A stretch of DNA of 64,000 nucleotides from Cytobacillus oceanisediminis 2691 (GTDB lineage Bacteria > Bacillota > Bacilli > Bacillales > Cytobacillaceae), in NCBI RefSeq assembly GCF_000294775.2, contig NZ_CP015506.1:1401501-1465500 (forward strand), in the 5' to 3' direction. Positions 28,201 to 36,296 of the stretch are shown here, in pieces (position 1 is the first letter of the stretch; each line of letters opens with the position of its first letter). The position numbers were made by a program, and so were the translations under genes. The notes under the pieces are model-generated. The model made no database searches. It saw only the letters and a program-made list of their open reading frames with translations, and was not told the DNA's origin.

Positions 28201-29064
28201 ATGGCTTTAGAAGAGAATTTAGGCCGTGCTGCTAAACTGATTGTTTCAAGGGAAGCGGCTTTTGGCTATTTTTTGACGGATGGAGAGGAAGATGTTCTTC
28301 TTCATCAGAACGAGACAGATGAAAAGCTGGAGGAAGGACAGGAAGTCGAGGCTTTTCTTTATATGGACTCGCAGGGAAGAATTGCAGCAACAACTGTGAT
28401 TCCGGAAGTTCAGGCTGGTACATATGGATGGGCGCATGTAAGTGATGTAAAGCCCGGCATCGGTGTATTTATCAACATCGGCATTCAGAAGGACATGCTC
28501 CTCGGTGAGGAAGATTTGCCTGTACATGAAGCCGTCTGGCCGATTGAAGGGGATAGGTTATACATTACACTCCGGGTGAATAAGAATAACAGAATTTATG
28601 TAAAAATGGCTACTGATCCTGTCATTACAGATATTTCAATAAAGGCAGCCAAAAGTGATTTTAATAAGAATATTCACGGACATATATATAGAACTGCAAA
28701 GGTTGGGAGCTGGATTTATACAGCTGAGGGCTTTAAAGGCTTTATCCATGAATCCCAGCGCAAAAGGGAGCCCCGTCTTGGCGAAAAAGTTGAGGGACGG
28801 ATTGTTGATGTGAAAGAGGACGGAACAGTGAATGTTTCCCTTATACCCAGAAAACATGAGGTATTGGACGATGATTCCGAAAAAATCCTATCTTATCTTG
28901 AAAGCCGCAATGGTGCGATGCCATTTGGCGATAAAAGCGCGCCAGAAGATATACAGGAGCGTTTTCAGCTAAGCAAAGCTTCTTTTAAAAGGGCCTTGGG
29001 AAGGCTTATGAAGGAAGGCAAGGTTTATCAGGAAGATGGATGGACATATATAAAGAAAGACTAA
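28201..29064 (+). CDS. yitL: CvfB/YitL family S1 RNA-binding protein
   Basis: 287 residues: N-terminal tandem S1-like domains, a third S1 around residues ~150-215 (VGSWIYTAEGFKGFIHESQ, GRIVDVKEDGTVNVSL) and a C-terminal winged helix (PEDIQERFQLSKASFKRALG). Homologous to CvfB, a regulator of virulence gene expression in Staphylococcus aureus that binds RNA. In Bacillus the function is not settled. AAGGAGG precedes the start; own terminator. Confidence 0.92.
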   Translation: MALEENLGRAAKLIVSREAAFGYFLTDGEEDVLLHQNETDEKLEEGQEVEAFLYMDSQGRIAATTVIPEVQAGTYGWAHVSDVKPGIGVFINIGIQKDMLLGEEDLPVHEAVWPIEGDRLYITLRVNKNNRIYVKMATDPVITDISIKAAKSDFNKNIHGHIYRTAKVGSWIYTAEGFKGFIHESQRKREPRLGEKVEGRIVDVKEDGTVNVSLIPRKHEVLDDDSEKILSYLESRNGAMPFGDKSAPEDIQERFQLSKASFKRALGRLMKEGKVYQEDGWTYIKKD

Positions 29065-29075
29065 TTCACAATCTA

Positions 29076-29105
29076 AAAACGGACAAGCCAATGCTTGCCC
29101 GTTTT
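29076..29105. terminator. Bidirectional terminator between yitL and a small minus-strand gene
   Basis: Stem AAAACGGACAAGC/GCTTGCCCGTTTT (one mismatch), 4-nt loop, with T/A runs on both sides. Confidence 0.9.
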
Positions 29106-29109
29106 ATTA

Positions 29110-29241
29110 TTATAGATGATCTGTCTTTTTGGAATATTGGTTTTTCCCGGCTTTGCGGTTTTTCTCGCGCATCATATTTTTTTCGTGAAGAAGCGCATTA
29201 TTGTCTTTTGCTTTTTTATCATTATCGGAAGTATGCGGCAT
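29110..29241 (-). CDS. Small basic 43-residue protein (DUF3941-like)
   Basis: Short gene read from the minus strand. It starts MPHTSDNDKKAKDNNALLHE, continues KNMMREKNRKAGKNQYSKK and ends TDHL. AAAGGAG lies 10-11 bases before the ATG, and the stop sits directly before the shared terminator hairpin. The protein is very hydrophilic and basic with no Trp or Cys, as expected for the small Bacillus family DUF3941 (recalled, not searched). Function unknown; a spore-associated or nucleic-acid-binding role is possible. Confidence 0.75.
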   Translation of the reverse strand: MPHTSDNDKKAKDNNALLHEKNMMREKNRKAGKNQYSKKTDHL

Positions 29242-29347
29242 AATAATAATACTCCTTTCACACTGAGAGGTTTATCCTTCAGAATATTACTGAAGTACAA
29301 TCATATTGTCTGTCAGAATGAAATGGAGTATGTATTCTTCACTAGGT

Positions 29348-30202
29348 TTATATTTGCTTTTGGTAGAAAATCGCAATTGTTCCTGGACCCGTATGGGACC
29401 CGATTGCAGAGCCTATGGATGTAATATAGACTTCTTTGGCTTTTAGCTCTTCCAGGATTAATTTTTGCATTTCAAGAGCTGTGTCTTCATCATCAGCATG
29501 GCTGATGCCGACCGTCTGATTCTCAAACGAAGTCCCATTTTCTTTCATCAGCTCAATGATGCGGCGAAGAAGCTTTTTCTTGCCGCGCAGTTTCTCAATC
29601 GGTACAAGTTTGCCATCTTCTACAGTTAGCAGAGGTTTAATGTTCAAAAGTCCGCCTAGAAATGCGGAAGCTTTAGAAACACGGCCGCCTTTTGCCAGGT
29701 ATTCGAGATCATTTACAGTGAATAAACTCTCGAGGTGCCGGCATCGAAGTTCGATATCTTGCTGTATGTCTTCCTTGGATGCGCCTGATTGTGCGTTAGC
29801 AGCCGCTGCCTTAACGATTAATCCATATCCCAATGAAGCCGCCTTAGAATCGATAATGGATAATTTGAAATCCGGGTATTTCTCTTTTACTTGCTCCAAA
29901 ATCATTACAGCGGTCTGGTATGTACCTGAGAGTCCGGAGGAAAAAGAAACATAAATGCCGTCTTCATTTTGTTCTGCCATCTTCATGAACGTTTCCTCAA
30001 AATGGAGAGGGGATACCTGAGATGTTTTAGGCACCTGGCCCTCACGGATAGCATCATAAACATCCTTAGGTTCTATGGTGACTAAATCTTCATATTCTGT
30101 ATCATTCAGTTGAACCTTTAATGGGAAAAGTGTGACGCCATTTTCTTCATAGAAGCTTAGCGGCAGATCACACGCACTGTCAGCTAAAATTTTTACTGAC
30201 AT
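29348..30202 (-). CDS. yitS: DegV family fatty-acid-binding protein (YitS)
   Basis: 284 residues. DegV/FakB fold: SVKILADSACDLPLSFYEENG at the start, the TSQVSP loop, VSFSSGLSGTYQTA (lipid head-group binding Ser), and IGSAIGSHTGPGTIAIFY at the end. Family members present fatty acids to the FakA kinase for phospholipid synthesis. Gene order yitS-yitT agrees with B. subtilis, although here the two genes are divergent with a repeat between them. Confidence 0.93.
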   Translation of the reverse strand: MSVKILADSACDLPLSFYEENGVTLFPLKVQLNDTEYEDLVTIEPKDVYDAIREGQVPKTSQVSPLHFEETFMKMAEQNEDGIYVSFSSGLSGTYQTAVMILEQVKEKYPDFKLSIIDSKAASLGYGLIVKAAAANAQSGASKEDIQQDIELRCRHLESLFTVNDLEYLAKGGRVSKASAFLGGLLNIKPLLTVEDGKLVPIEKLRGKKKLLRRIIELMKENGTSFENQTVGISHADDEDTALEMQKLILEELKAKEVYITSIGSAIGSHTGPGTIAIFYQKQI

Positions 30203-30297
30203 TTTCTTTCACCTGCTTTCAAACTATATGAATTAAGTTTATAGAAATCAAGGAGAAAAAACAATGAATTGTGTTGAAAATGACACTTTTCGCAAGT

Positions 30298-30521
30298 CTA
30301 ACGGGCAGTAAGACTCTTACTTTCAGAAATCAAAGGAATAGAAGGGATATAAGCGGGGGGCAAACTGCCCGTATGCTGTGAAAACGTATTTGTGACCCGC
30401 TTCCTCCCATAAGCTGCAGCTTTTGGTCGATGATTATGCTGACGAAGCCTTCCTTGTGCTGTGTGCCTCAACTAACAATCAGCGGGGAAAAATCCCCCGC
30501 TGATTGAAGATTCACTTTACT
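30298..30521. repeat. Dispersed repeat B, copy 2
   Basis: Longer relative of 25797-25938. Stem 1 is ACGGGCAGT/ACTGCCCGT (perfect, 9 bp). Stem 2 is CAATCAGCGGGG/CCCCGCTGATTG around an A/T loop. Between them is an extra ~90 bp with CGCTTCCTCCCATAAGCTGC. It occupies most of the 357-bp yitS-yitT gap; the remainder has the yitT ribosome site. Confidence 0.82.
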
Positions 30522-30559
30522 GGGTAAAGAAAATAATAAAAAAATTCAGGGGGTAAAAA

Positions 30560-31390
30560 ATGGTTTGGTTAGAAACTAAGAAAGTATTTATTGTTTTGAT
30601 TGGCGCGATATTGAACGCAATTGCGATGAATTTTTTTCTGATACCTGCCAATGTATATGCGAGCGGTTTTACAGGTGTGGCACAGCTATTATCAAGCATT
30701 CTTGGGGATTTTGGATCAACAGGAATTCTGCTGTTCATTCTAAATATTCCTGTAACCATTTTAGCCTGGAAGAAGGTTGGAAGGTCTTTTACTATTTACA
30801 GTTTTCTAAGCGTATTCTTAATGTCATTTTTCTTGGAAATCATACCGGTAATTCATGTTTCAAAAGATATTTTGCTTAATGCCGTTTTTGGAGGTGTGAT
30901 TGCGGCTGTTGGCGTAGGGATAACACTGAAATGGGGGGCTTCTACAGGAGGAATGGATATCATCGCAATGGTATTGTCCCGAATGAAAGACAAGCCTGTC
31001 GGTACATATTTTTTCACACTTAACGCCATTATTATAATAACAGCTGGCTTTTTGTATGGATGGGAAAAAGCTTTATACACTCTTGTTACCCTTTATGCCT
31101 CAACCAGGGTCATTGATGCCATTCATACAAGACATGAGAAACTGACAGCATTAATTATAACGAAAAAATCGGAAGAAATGAAAAAAGCCATCCATGACCA
31201 TCTGGTCAGGGGAATTACAACCATTCCGGCAAAGGGGGCTTTTACAAATGAAAACAAGGAAATGATGATGATTGTCATCACCCGTTATGAGTTATTCGAC
31301 CTTGAAAGAATTATTAAAGAAGTAGATCCGAATGCCTTTACAAATATTGTCCAAACCGCTGGTGTTTATGGTTTCTTCCGCAGGGATTAA
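30560..31390 (+). CDS. yitT: YitT family membrane protein
   Basis: 276 residues: five to six transmembrane helices (YitT/DUF161) then a cytoplasmic DUF2179 domain (~residues 200-275) ending VDPNAFTNIVQTAGVYGFF. The motif WGASTGGMDIIAMVLSR is characteristic. Bacteria usually carry several paralogues; transport substrate and role are unknown. CAGGGGG precedes the ATG. The next gene begins 19 bp later, so the two probably form an operon. Confidence 0.92.
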   Translation: MVWLETKKVFIVLIGAILNAIAMNFFLIPANVYASGFTGVAQLLSSILGDFGSTGILLFILNIPVTILAWKKVGRSFTIYSFLSVFLMSFFLEIIPVIHVSKDILLNAVFGGVIAAVGVGITLKWGASTGGMDIIAMVLSRMKDKPVGTYFFTLNAIIIITAGFLYGWEKALYTLVTLYASTRVIDAIHTRHEKLTALIITKKSEEMKKAIHDHLVRGITTIPAKGAFTNENKEMMMIVITRYELFDLERIIKEVDPNAFTNIVQTAGVYGFFRRD

Positions 31391-31409
31391 ATAAATGGAG
31401 GGATGAAGG

Positions 31410-32165
31410 ATGCTTCGGCTTTTGACTGCTGCTGCTCTGATTATCTTCACTATGCCTTTGCAAAGTTTTGAAGCTTCTAAAAAGGAAATGCCATTTGATT
31501 TTAAAGTAATGCCTCAAGCAGGAACGGAAACAATGGAGATAGAATTGCTTCTGAGGAATACTGCCAATTACCCGCTAAGCTTTGAGTTTAGGACTTCCCA
31601 ATTTTACGAAGTAAATATATTAAATCAAAATGGCGAAATGGTATATTCCTCTTCAGAAGGTAAAGCATTTTTACAAGCTATACAGACCATTGCCGTCAAA
31701 CCGGATGAATTCAAGGTGTGGAAAGAGCAGTGGGATTATCGGCACAATGGCAAAAGAGTAAAGGAAGGGGAGTACATTGTAAAAGCCAGGCTTTTGGCAT
31801 CAAACTTAAATGGCAAAGAACTGGAGACCAAAGCGGAATCAGAAGCCTCTGTCTATATCCCAGGACAAAATCCTGCCTTTCGCCATGTTAAGGTTACTGG
31901 AGAGAATGGCTTATATTCAGTATCAATTGAAGGGCGTCCAAAAAACGGAAAGCTATGGTATACAGTTGAAGATGGCCATAATGAACTGCTGCCTGAAAAG
32001 GGAGTATCAGCTCTTTCAAATAACTGGGAGAACTATAATATAAAAGTAAGCATTCCTGCTGATAAATTGCCTGAAAACGGATCAGTGATTTTGCATTTAT
32101 ATGAAAAAAGCCATAATGACGGACATATTATAAATCCCTTTCCTGTTATCCTGGAAAGGAGGTAA
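31410..32165 (+). CDS. BsuPI-domain protein, exported
   Basis: 251 residues. An N-terminal signal peptide (MLRLLTAAALIIFTMPLQSF) is followed by a BsuPI domain (~residues 35-125: MEIELLLRNTANYPLSFEF, YEVNILNQNGEMVYSS, FKVWKEQWDY) and an extra ~120-residue domain. In B. subtilis the gene after yitT is ipi, a ~120-residue intracellular proteinase inhibitor. This protein is about twice as long and has an export signal, so it may not act on the intracellular protease. Strong terminator at its end. Confidence 0.82.
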   Translation: MLRLLTAAALIIFTMPLQSFEASKKEMPFDFKVMPQAGTETMEIELLLRNTANYPLSFEFRTSQFYEVNILNQNGEMVYSSSEGKAFLQAIQTIAVKPDEFKVWKEQWDYRHNGKRVKEGEYIVKARLLASNLNGKELETKAESEASVYIPGQNPAFRHVKVTGENGLYSVSIEGRPKNGKLWYTVEDGHNELLPEKGVSALSNNWENYNIKVSIPADKLPENGSVILHLYEKSHNDGHIINPFPVILERR

Positions 32166-32166
32166 A

Positions 32167-32205
32167 AAAGAAGCTGGCAGCCATCGAGGCTGCCAGCTTC
32201 TTTTT
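32167..32205. terminator. Terminator after the BsuPI gene, bidirectional
   Basis: Stem AAGAAGCTGGCAGCC/GGCTGCCAGCTTCTT, loop ATCGA, T run on the plus side and T run on the minus side. It touches the stop codon of the opposing small gene. Confidence 0.95.
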
Positions 32206-32389
32206 AGCGATTCTGCGAATATTGCTCAAGCTCCTGCTGCATCTCCCGCAGCTGTGCCTGTTCAGCCGCCGTGGAATTGGCAAACGCGGAACTTAAAGCA
32301 TTTTTCGCACGGGAAACAGTTTCTTCGCCTGCAGAACTTTTAGCTATTTCCACATATTTTCTGGCTTCCTGAAATAATCTGTTTCCCAT
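32204..32389 (-). CDS. Small DUF3813-type protein (YizC-like)
   Basis: 61 residues, mostly helical: MGNRLFQEARKYVEIAKSSA at the start and Gln/Glu-rich at the end. Size, start and position before yitU suggest DUF3813 and correspond to yizC of B. subtilis; this is by recollection and synteny. Its ribosome site GGAGGA lies within the last codons of the upstream small gene, which ends 2 bp earlier, so translation is likely coupled. Function unknown. Confidence 0.75.
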   Translation of the reverse strand: MGNRLFQEARKYVEIAKSSAGEETVSRAKNALSSAFANSTAAEQAQLREMQQELEQYSQNR

Positions 32390-32391
32390 CG

Positions 32392-32544
32392 TTATATTCC
32401 TCCGAGGGATGATTCTTTCACATTAGCTAATTTTTGGGCTTCCGCCTCTGCATAGGTCATGTGGTACGGGATACGTTCATCATGCTTACTAACAGTATCA
32501 ACACCCTGTTGTACGAAGCGTTTTGATTTATTACGTTTACCCAT
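32392..32544 (-). CDS. Small uncharacterised basic protein (50 residues)
   Basis: 50 residues starting MGKRNKSKRFVQQGVDTVSK and ending VKESSLGGI. The ATG at 32544 is chosen because GGAGGGG lies 7 bases upstream; the frame runs 16 codons further without a site. Basic N-terminus, acidic Ala/Glu helix (MTYAEAEAQKLANV) in the middle. I do not recognise the family; it resembles small spore-associated proteins in size and composition only. Two-gene unit with the DUF3813-type gene. Confidence 0.68.
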   Translation of the reverse strand: MGKRNKSKRFVQQGVDTVSKHDERIPYHMTYAEAEAQKLANVKESSLGGI

Positions 32545-32672
32545 TCGAATCCCCTCCATGAAAGAGTTTAAAGCAGCATTGTGCTGCTCCATCCCTTAGT
32601 ATGCTCTAAAGGAATGATTTAAAAAGGGAATTTAAAGGACTGGTTGCCATTAAATTTCTTTTGGTCATTTGC

Positions 32673-33491
32673 TTATAGTGCTTTAAGGTTTAATAATTCA
32701 TTTAAATAGATTCCGATTCCATCCTCCTCGTTGGTTAAGGTGACTTCATTGGCAATATTTTTCACCTGGTCAATAGCATTGCCCATGGCAATCCCGTAGC
32801 CTGCATATTCAAGCATTTCAAGATCATTGTCTTCATCACCGAAAGCTATGATCCGCTCAGGCGGTATTTGGAAGTAATCAGCTGCTTTTTGGAGGCCAAC
32901 AGCTTTATTCAGCCCTGTTTTTACTATTTCAATGACATGCCATGGAGCCGCCCAGCGACGGTGATCAATCACTTCGGCATGGACTTCGGAAAGATGGGCT
33001 CTAATTGTTTTTACATGTTCTTCATCTGTGTGGATCAGCATGCTTGTCGGATTATCATTAAGATAATTGCGTAAATCTCCAGTCGTAATTTTGGGATCGC
33101 CAAAACCGAAGATATCCAGAAGCTTTTCATCATGGTAATGCAGGTAAACATCATCTATAACTTCTGCTACAATATTATGAACTGTATAGCTATTAACGGC
33201 TTCTACAATTTCCTTTGCAACGTTCATTTGCAGAGGTGTATGATAAACTCCCCAATTATGATCTTTAGGATGATGTATGTAAGCACCATTGAAATTGACA
33301 ATTGGCGTAGTCAATCCCATTTCACGATAATAAATTTCGCTGGAGCGAAATGGCCTTCCGGTGGCAATCATCACTTCATGTCCTTGTTCGCGTGCCTTTT
33401 GAATAATCATTTTAGTTTTAGCTGAGATGGTTTTGTCATCTTTTAATAATGTTCCATCAAGGTCCAGTGCAATTAAATGTTTTTCTGCCAT
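32673..33491 (-). CDS. yitU: Cof-type HAD phosphatase (YitU)
   Basis: 272 residues. HAD motif I LIALDLDGTLLKDD (nucleophile and acid Asp), motif II MIATGRPF, motif III Lys in LNKAVGLQKA, motif IV IIAFGDEDNDLEML, and a C2B cap in the middle: the Cof/YitU subfamily. B. subtilis YitU takes part in dephosphorylating the flavin precursor 5-amino-6-ribitylamino-uracil phosphate among others. AGAAGGAG precedes the ATG. Confidence 0.93.
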   Translation of the reverse strand: MAEKHLIALDLDGTLLKDDKTISAKTKMIIQKAREQGHEVMIATGRPFRSSEIYYREMGLTTPIVNFNGAYIHHPKDHNWGVYHTPLQMNVAKEIVEAVNSYTVHNIVAEVIDDVYLHYHDEKLLDIFGFGDPKITTGDLRNYLNDNPTSMLIHTDEEHVKTIRAHLSEVHAEVIDHRRWAAPWHVIEIVKTGLNKAVGLQKAADYFQIPPERIIAFGDEDNDLEMLEYAGYGIAMGNAIDQVKNIANEVTLTNEEDGIGIYLNELLNLKAL

Positions 33492-33529
33492 AAGATCTCC
33501 TTCTAAGCGCTCAGCACTTTTTTATAAGA

Positions 33530-33559
33530 ATTTAACTGCAGTTTACGCACTGCAGTCAA
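33530..33559 (-). promoter_or_regulatory. Candidate yitU promoter with two ACTGCAGT palindromes
   Basis: Minus strand TTGACT (33559-33554), 18-bp spacer, TTAAAT (33535-33530). Two identical 8-bp palindromes ACTGCAGT (33535-33542, 33549-33556) lie in the spacer and overlap the hexamers, 14 bp apart, as an operator pair might. The remainder of 33492-33771 is AT-rich with no gene visible. Confidence 0.5.
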
Positions 33560-33771
33560 TTGCTTATCTTGAAGTATGCCCCGCTTTTCTTTTAAGTGTA
33601 AAGGTTTTGGAAAAAAAAAGTCTACATGTTAAACTGAAAATATAGAAAGAATTTACATCAAAACAAGAGCGTAAGCTTTTACAAAATCATTTTATACATA
33701 TATGTTATCAATATTATTATAATTTTGTAAAAAAATTCACTTGTGCCCTAACAGATTTAGGAGGAAGAACT

Positions 33772-34539
33772 GTGGTTGTTATTGAACATAAGCATATCAA
33801 AGAAATTCCTGTTCTTGAACTGGCCAGACAGGAAGTAAAAGGGGAACGCTTGCCTTTTATTATTTTCGTTCATGGCTTTACGAGTGCCAAAGAACATAAT
33901 CTGCATTATGCCTATCTGCTAGCTGAAAAAGGGTTCAGGGTGGTGCTTCCAGACACCTTGCTTCATGGGGAAAGATCTGAAGGTTTATCAGGCAGCGATT
34001 TAAATTTCAGGCTATGGGATATTGTTCTAAATACAATTGCGGAATTGAACATAATCAGGGATGTCTATGAGGATGCAGATCTGATCGACAAGGGAAGAAT
34101 AGGGCTTGTGGGCACCTCCATGGGAGGAATAGTCACTTTGGGCGCCTTGACCCAGTATGAGTGGGTCAAAGCTGCAGTAAGCCTTATGGGTATGCCGTAT
34201 TATGAAAAATTTGCTCAGCTTCAGCTGGATGAATTGAAGAAGAATAATATTAAAATTCCGCTTTCAAGCGAAGAACTAGCAGATCTGCTGGGGACCTTAA
34301 GGGAGCGGGATCTAAGTCTTCAGCCTGAAAAACTTGGAGGAAGGCCGCTTATGTTCTGGCATGGCAAAAAAGACCCGGTTGTGCCTTATTCCTATACATA
34401 CCAATTTTATGAGACCATCCAGCCCTTATATAGTGACTCACCTGAAAACCTCATGTTTATATCAGATGAACAGGCGGGGCACAAAGTAAGCAGGCAAGGG
34501 CTGCTGGAAACGGTTAAATGGTTTGGGGAACATCTATAA
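33772..34539 (+). CDS. yitV: Alpha/beta hydrolase (YitV)
   Basis: 255 residues, the length of B. subtilis YitV. Oxyanion region IIFVHGFTSAKEH, nucleophile elbow GTSMGG (Ser in LVGTSMGGIVTLG), late acid region FWHGKKDPVVPYSYTYQFYE and C-terminal His in DEQAGHKVS. Probably an esterase or peptidase-like hydrolase; substrate unknown. GTG start behind GGAGGAAG. Confidence 0.9.
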   Translation: MVVIEHKHIKEIPVLELARQEVKGERLPFIIFVHGFTSAKEHNLHYAYLLAEKGFRVVLPDTLLHGERSEGLSGSDLNFRLWDIVLNTIAELNIIRDVYEDADLIDKGRIGLVGTSMGGIVTLGALTQYEWVKAAVSLMGMPYYEKFAQLQLDELKKNNIKIPLSSEELADLLGTLRERDLSLQPEKLGGRPLMFWHGKKDPVVPYSYTYQFYETIQPLYSDSPENLMFISDEQAGHKVSRQGLLETVKWFGEHL

Positions 34540-34612
34540 CCAACATTTTTTCAATTCATTTAAATATTTGTTAAGATATAGATAAAGTAAATAATGAAGG
34601 AGTGCTGCAGAA

Positions 34613-34921
34613 ATGGACCAGGATTTAAAAGACAGCATCATGGGTGCACTTGAACTTGTTGTTGACCCGGAGCTGGGGATAGATATTGTGAACTTAGGCT
34701 TAGTATATGATGTGAAAATGGAAGAGGAAGGTAAAGCCGTGGTAGATATGACTCTTACTTCCATGGGGTGTCCTTTGGCAGGAACAATTGTTGAGCAAGT
34801 AAAGTCAGCATTGGCTGATATTCCCGAAGTAAAGGACACTGAAGTGAACATTGTCTGGAACCCGCCTTGGTCTAAAGACAGAATGTCCCGCTATGCAAAA
34901 ATTGCACTTGGCGTACAATAA
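34613..34921 (+). CDS. yitW: MIP18/DUF59 family iron-sulfur assembly protein (YitW)
   Basis: 102 residues. DUF59 signature DPELGIDIVNLGLVYDV and the conserved reactive Cys in LTSMGCPLAG. Family members (SufT, MIP18) help mature iron-sulfur proteins. AAGGAGTG precedes the ATG. Own terminator. Immediately upstream of an Fe-S-rich island (radical SAM, Fnr, MoaA, Ric), which fits its role though not necessarily functionally linked. Confidence 0.92.
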   Translation: MDQDLKDSIMGALELVVDPELGIDIVNLGLVYDVKMEEEGKAVVDMTLTSMGCPLAGTIVEQVKSALADIPEVKDTEVNIVWNPPWSKDRMSRYAKIALGVQ

Positions 34922-34933
34922 GATTGAATCTTA

Positions 34934-34966
34934 AAAACAGCAGGATTATTTTCCTGCTGTTTTTTT
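34934..34966 (+). terminator. Terminator after yitW
   Basis: Stem AAAACAGCAGGA/TCCTGCTGTTTT with a short T-rich loop, T run after. Confidence 0.92.
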
Positions 34967-35027
34967 ATGCCCTTGCTTTAATTCCTTTGAACACATCTCT
35001 GTAAATTCTTTGAAAATGAGCATTGTA

Positions 35028-35070
35028 TGTGAGGTAGTTCACTTATTTAACATGCCGATTATCCTATACT
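35028..35070 (+). promoter_or_regulatory. Fnr box and -10 upstream of the radical SAM gene
   Basis: TGTGAGGTAGTTCACT (35028-35043) equals the B. subtilis Fnr consensus TGTGA-N6-TCACT. TATACT (35065-35070) follows after 21 bp, so the box centre lies ~41.5 bp before the expected start, the class II activation position. Confidence 0.85.
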
Positions 35071-35138
35071 AACGATGGAAAGACAAAATTGCGTTGATGA
35101 AACATCCAGGACCTGTGGCTGTTAAGGAGGCATCTCAA

Positions 35139-36266
35139 ATGGGATTTGATAGAGATTTTAATAAAGACCCTTTTATTGTGATATGGGAATTAACAAGGGC
35201 ATGCCAGCTAAAATGTCTGCATTGCCGTGCGGAAGCGCAATACAGGAGAGATCCGCGAGAGCTTTCCTTTTATGAAGGGAAGTATTTGATTGACCAAATC
35301 AAGGAAATGAACAACCCTATGCTTGTTTTTACGGGTGGTGATCCATTAATGAGGCAGGATGTATTCGACATTGCCGAATATGCTGTAAAAAAAGGCGTGC
35401 GTGTGTCAATGACGCCCAGTGCGACACCGAATGTAACAAAAGAAGCTATTGAAAAAGCCAAAGAGGTCGGCTTAGCTCGATGGGCTTTCAGCCTTGATGG
35501 GCCAAAAGCGGAAATCCATGACCATTTTAGAGGTACTGCCGGTTCCTTTGATTTAACGATCGAAAGGATTAAATATTTGCACGAGCTTGAAATTCCAGTC
35601 CAGATTAATACAGTTATTTCGCGTTATAATATCGATTATCTTGAGGAAATGGCTAAAGTTGTAGAAGAACTCAAATGTGTTCTTTGGAGTGTGTTCTTCC
35701 TCGTCCCAACAGGGAGAGGGCAGGAAACAGATATGATTTCTCCGGTTGAACATGAGATGGTATTTACATGGCTGTATAACTTAAGCAAAAAAGTTACTTT
35801 CGATATCAAGACAACAGCTGCCCAGCATTACCGCCGAGTGGTCATTCAGCAAAAAATGAAGGAAGCGAAGGCTCAGAATGAGGACATTCAATATCTCGAT
35901 GCACTTACACAGCAAGGGCTAACGGGTTCTATAGATGGTTTAGGCAGGGCTCCTAAAGGTGTGAATGACGGAAATGGATTTGTTTTCATTTCACATATTG
36001 GGGATGTTTATCCTAGCGGGCTTCTGCCTGTTAAAGCAGGGAATGTAAGGGAACAGCCACTTGCTGAAATATACAGGGAATCGCCAATTTTTAAAGACCT
36101 CAGAAATCCTGATAAATATAAAGGGAAATGCGGACAATGCGAGTTCCGTTATGTATGCGGGGGATCCAGGTCACGGGCATTTGCCATGACAGGGGATTAT
36201 ATGGAAAGCGAGCCGTTTTGTGTTTATATTCCAAAGGCACTTAGAAAGAAAGCGGCAAAATCATAA
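35139..36266 (+). CDS. Radical SAM/SPASM enzyme, NirJ/heme-maturase-like, function unknown
   Basis: 375 residues. Radical SAM cluster CQLKCLHC (Cys-x3-Cys-x2-Cys) near residue 25, a GGDPLM loop, and a C-terminal SPASM domain with CGQCEFRYVCGGSRSRAF and a final Cys in SEPFC. Overall layout resembles NirJ/AhbD/PqqE-type enzymes (recalled as the TIGR04053 group), which modify hemes or peptides. The ATG at 35139 with AAGGAGG at 7 bp is chosen over a TTG/ATG pair near 35094. An Fnr box at -41.5 implies anaerobic induction. No precursor peptide gene is seen next to it, so a cofactor substrate seems more likely; this is inference. Confidence 0.88.
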   Translation: MGFDRDFNKDPFIVIWELTRACQLKCLHCRAEAQYRRDPRELSFYEGKYLIDQIKEMNNPMLVFTGGDPLMRQDVFDIAEYAVKKGVRVSMTPSATPNVTKEAIEKAKEVGLARWAFSLDGPKAEIHDHFRGTAGSFDLTIERIKYLHELEIPVQINTVISRYNIDYLEEMAKVVEELKCVLWSVFFLVPTGRGQETDMISPVEHEMVFTWLYNLSKKVTFDIKTTAAQHYRRVVIQQKMKEAKAQNEDIQYLDALTQQGLTGSIDGLGRAPKGVNDGNGFVFISHIGDVYPSGLLPVKAGNVREQPLAEIYRESPIFKDLRNPDKYKGKCGQCEFRYVCGGSRSRAFAMTGDYMESEPFCVYIPKALRKKAAKS

Positions 36267-36273
36267 AAGAAAG

Positions 36274-36296
36274 GGAGTGCCGTTCGGATGCACTCC
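36274..36296. terminator. Hairpin between convergent radical SAM and fnr genes
   Basis: Stem GGAGTGC/GCACTCC with a 9-nt loop, no long T run. It just touches the fnr stop codon. Confidence 0.5.

Noticed and set aside
29116..29424. 102-residue hydrophobic frame on the plus strand
   Set aside because: Overlaps the 3' end of degV and is antisense to a well-supported small gene; no ribosome site.
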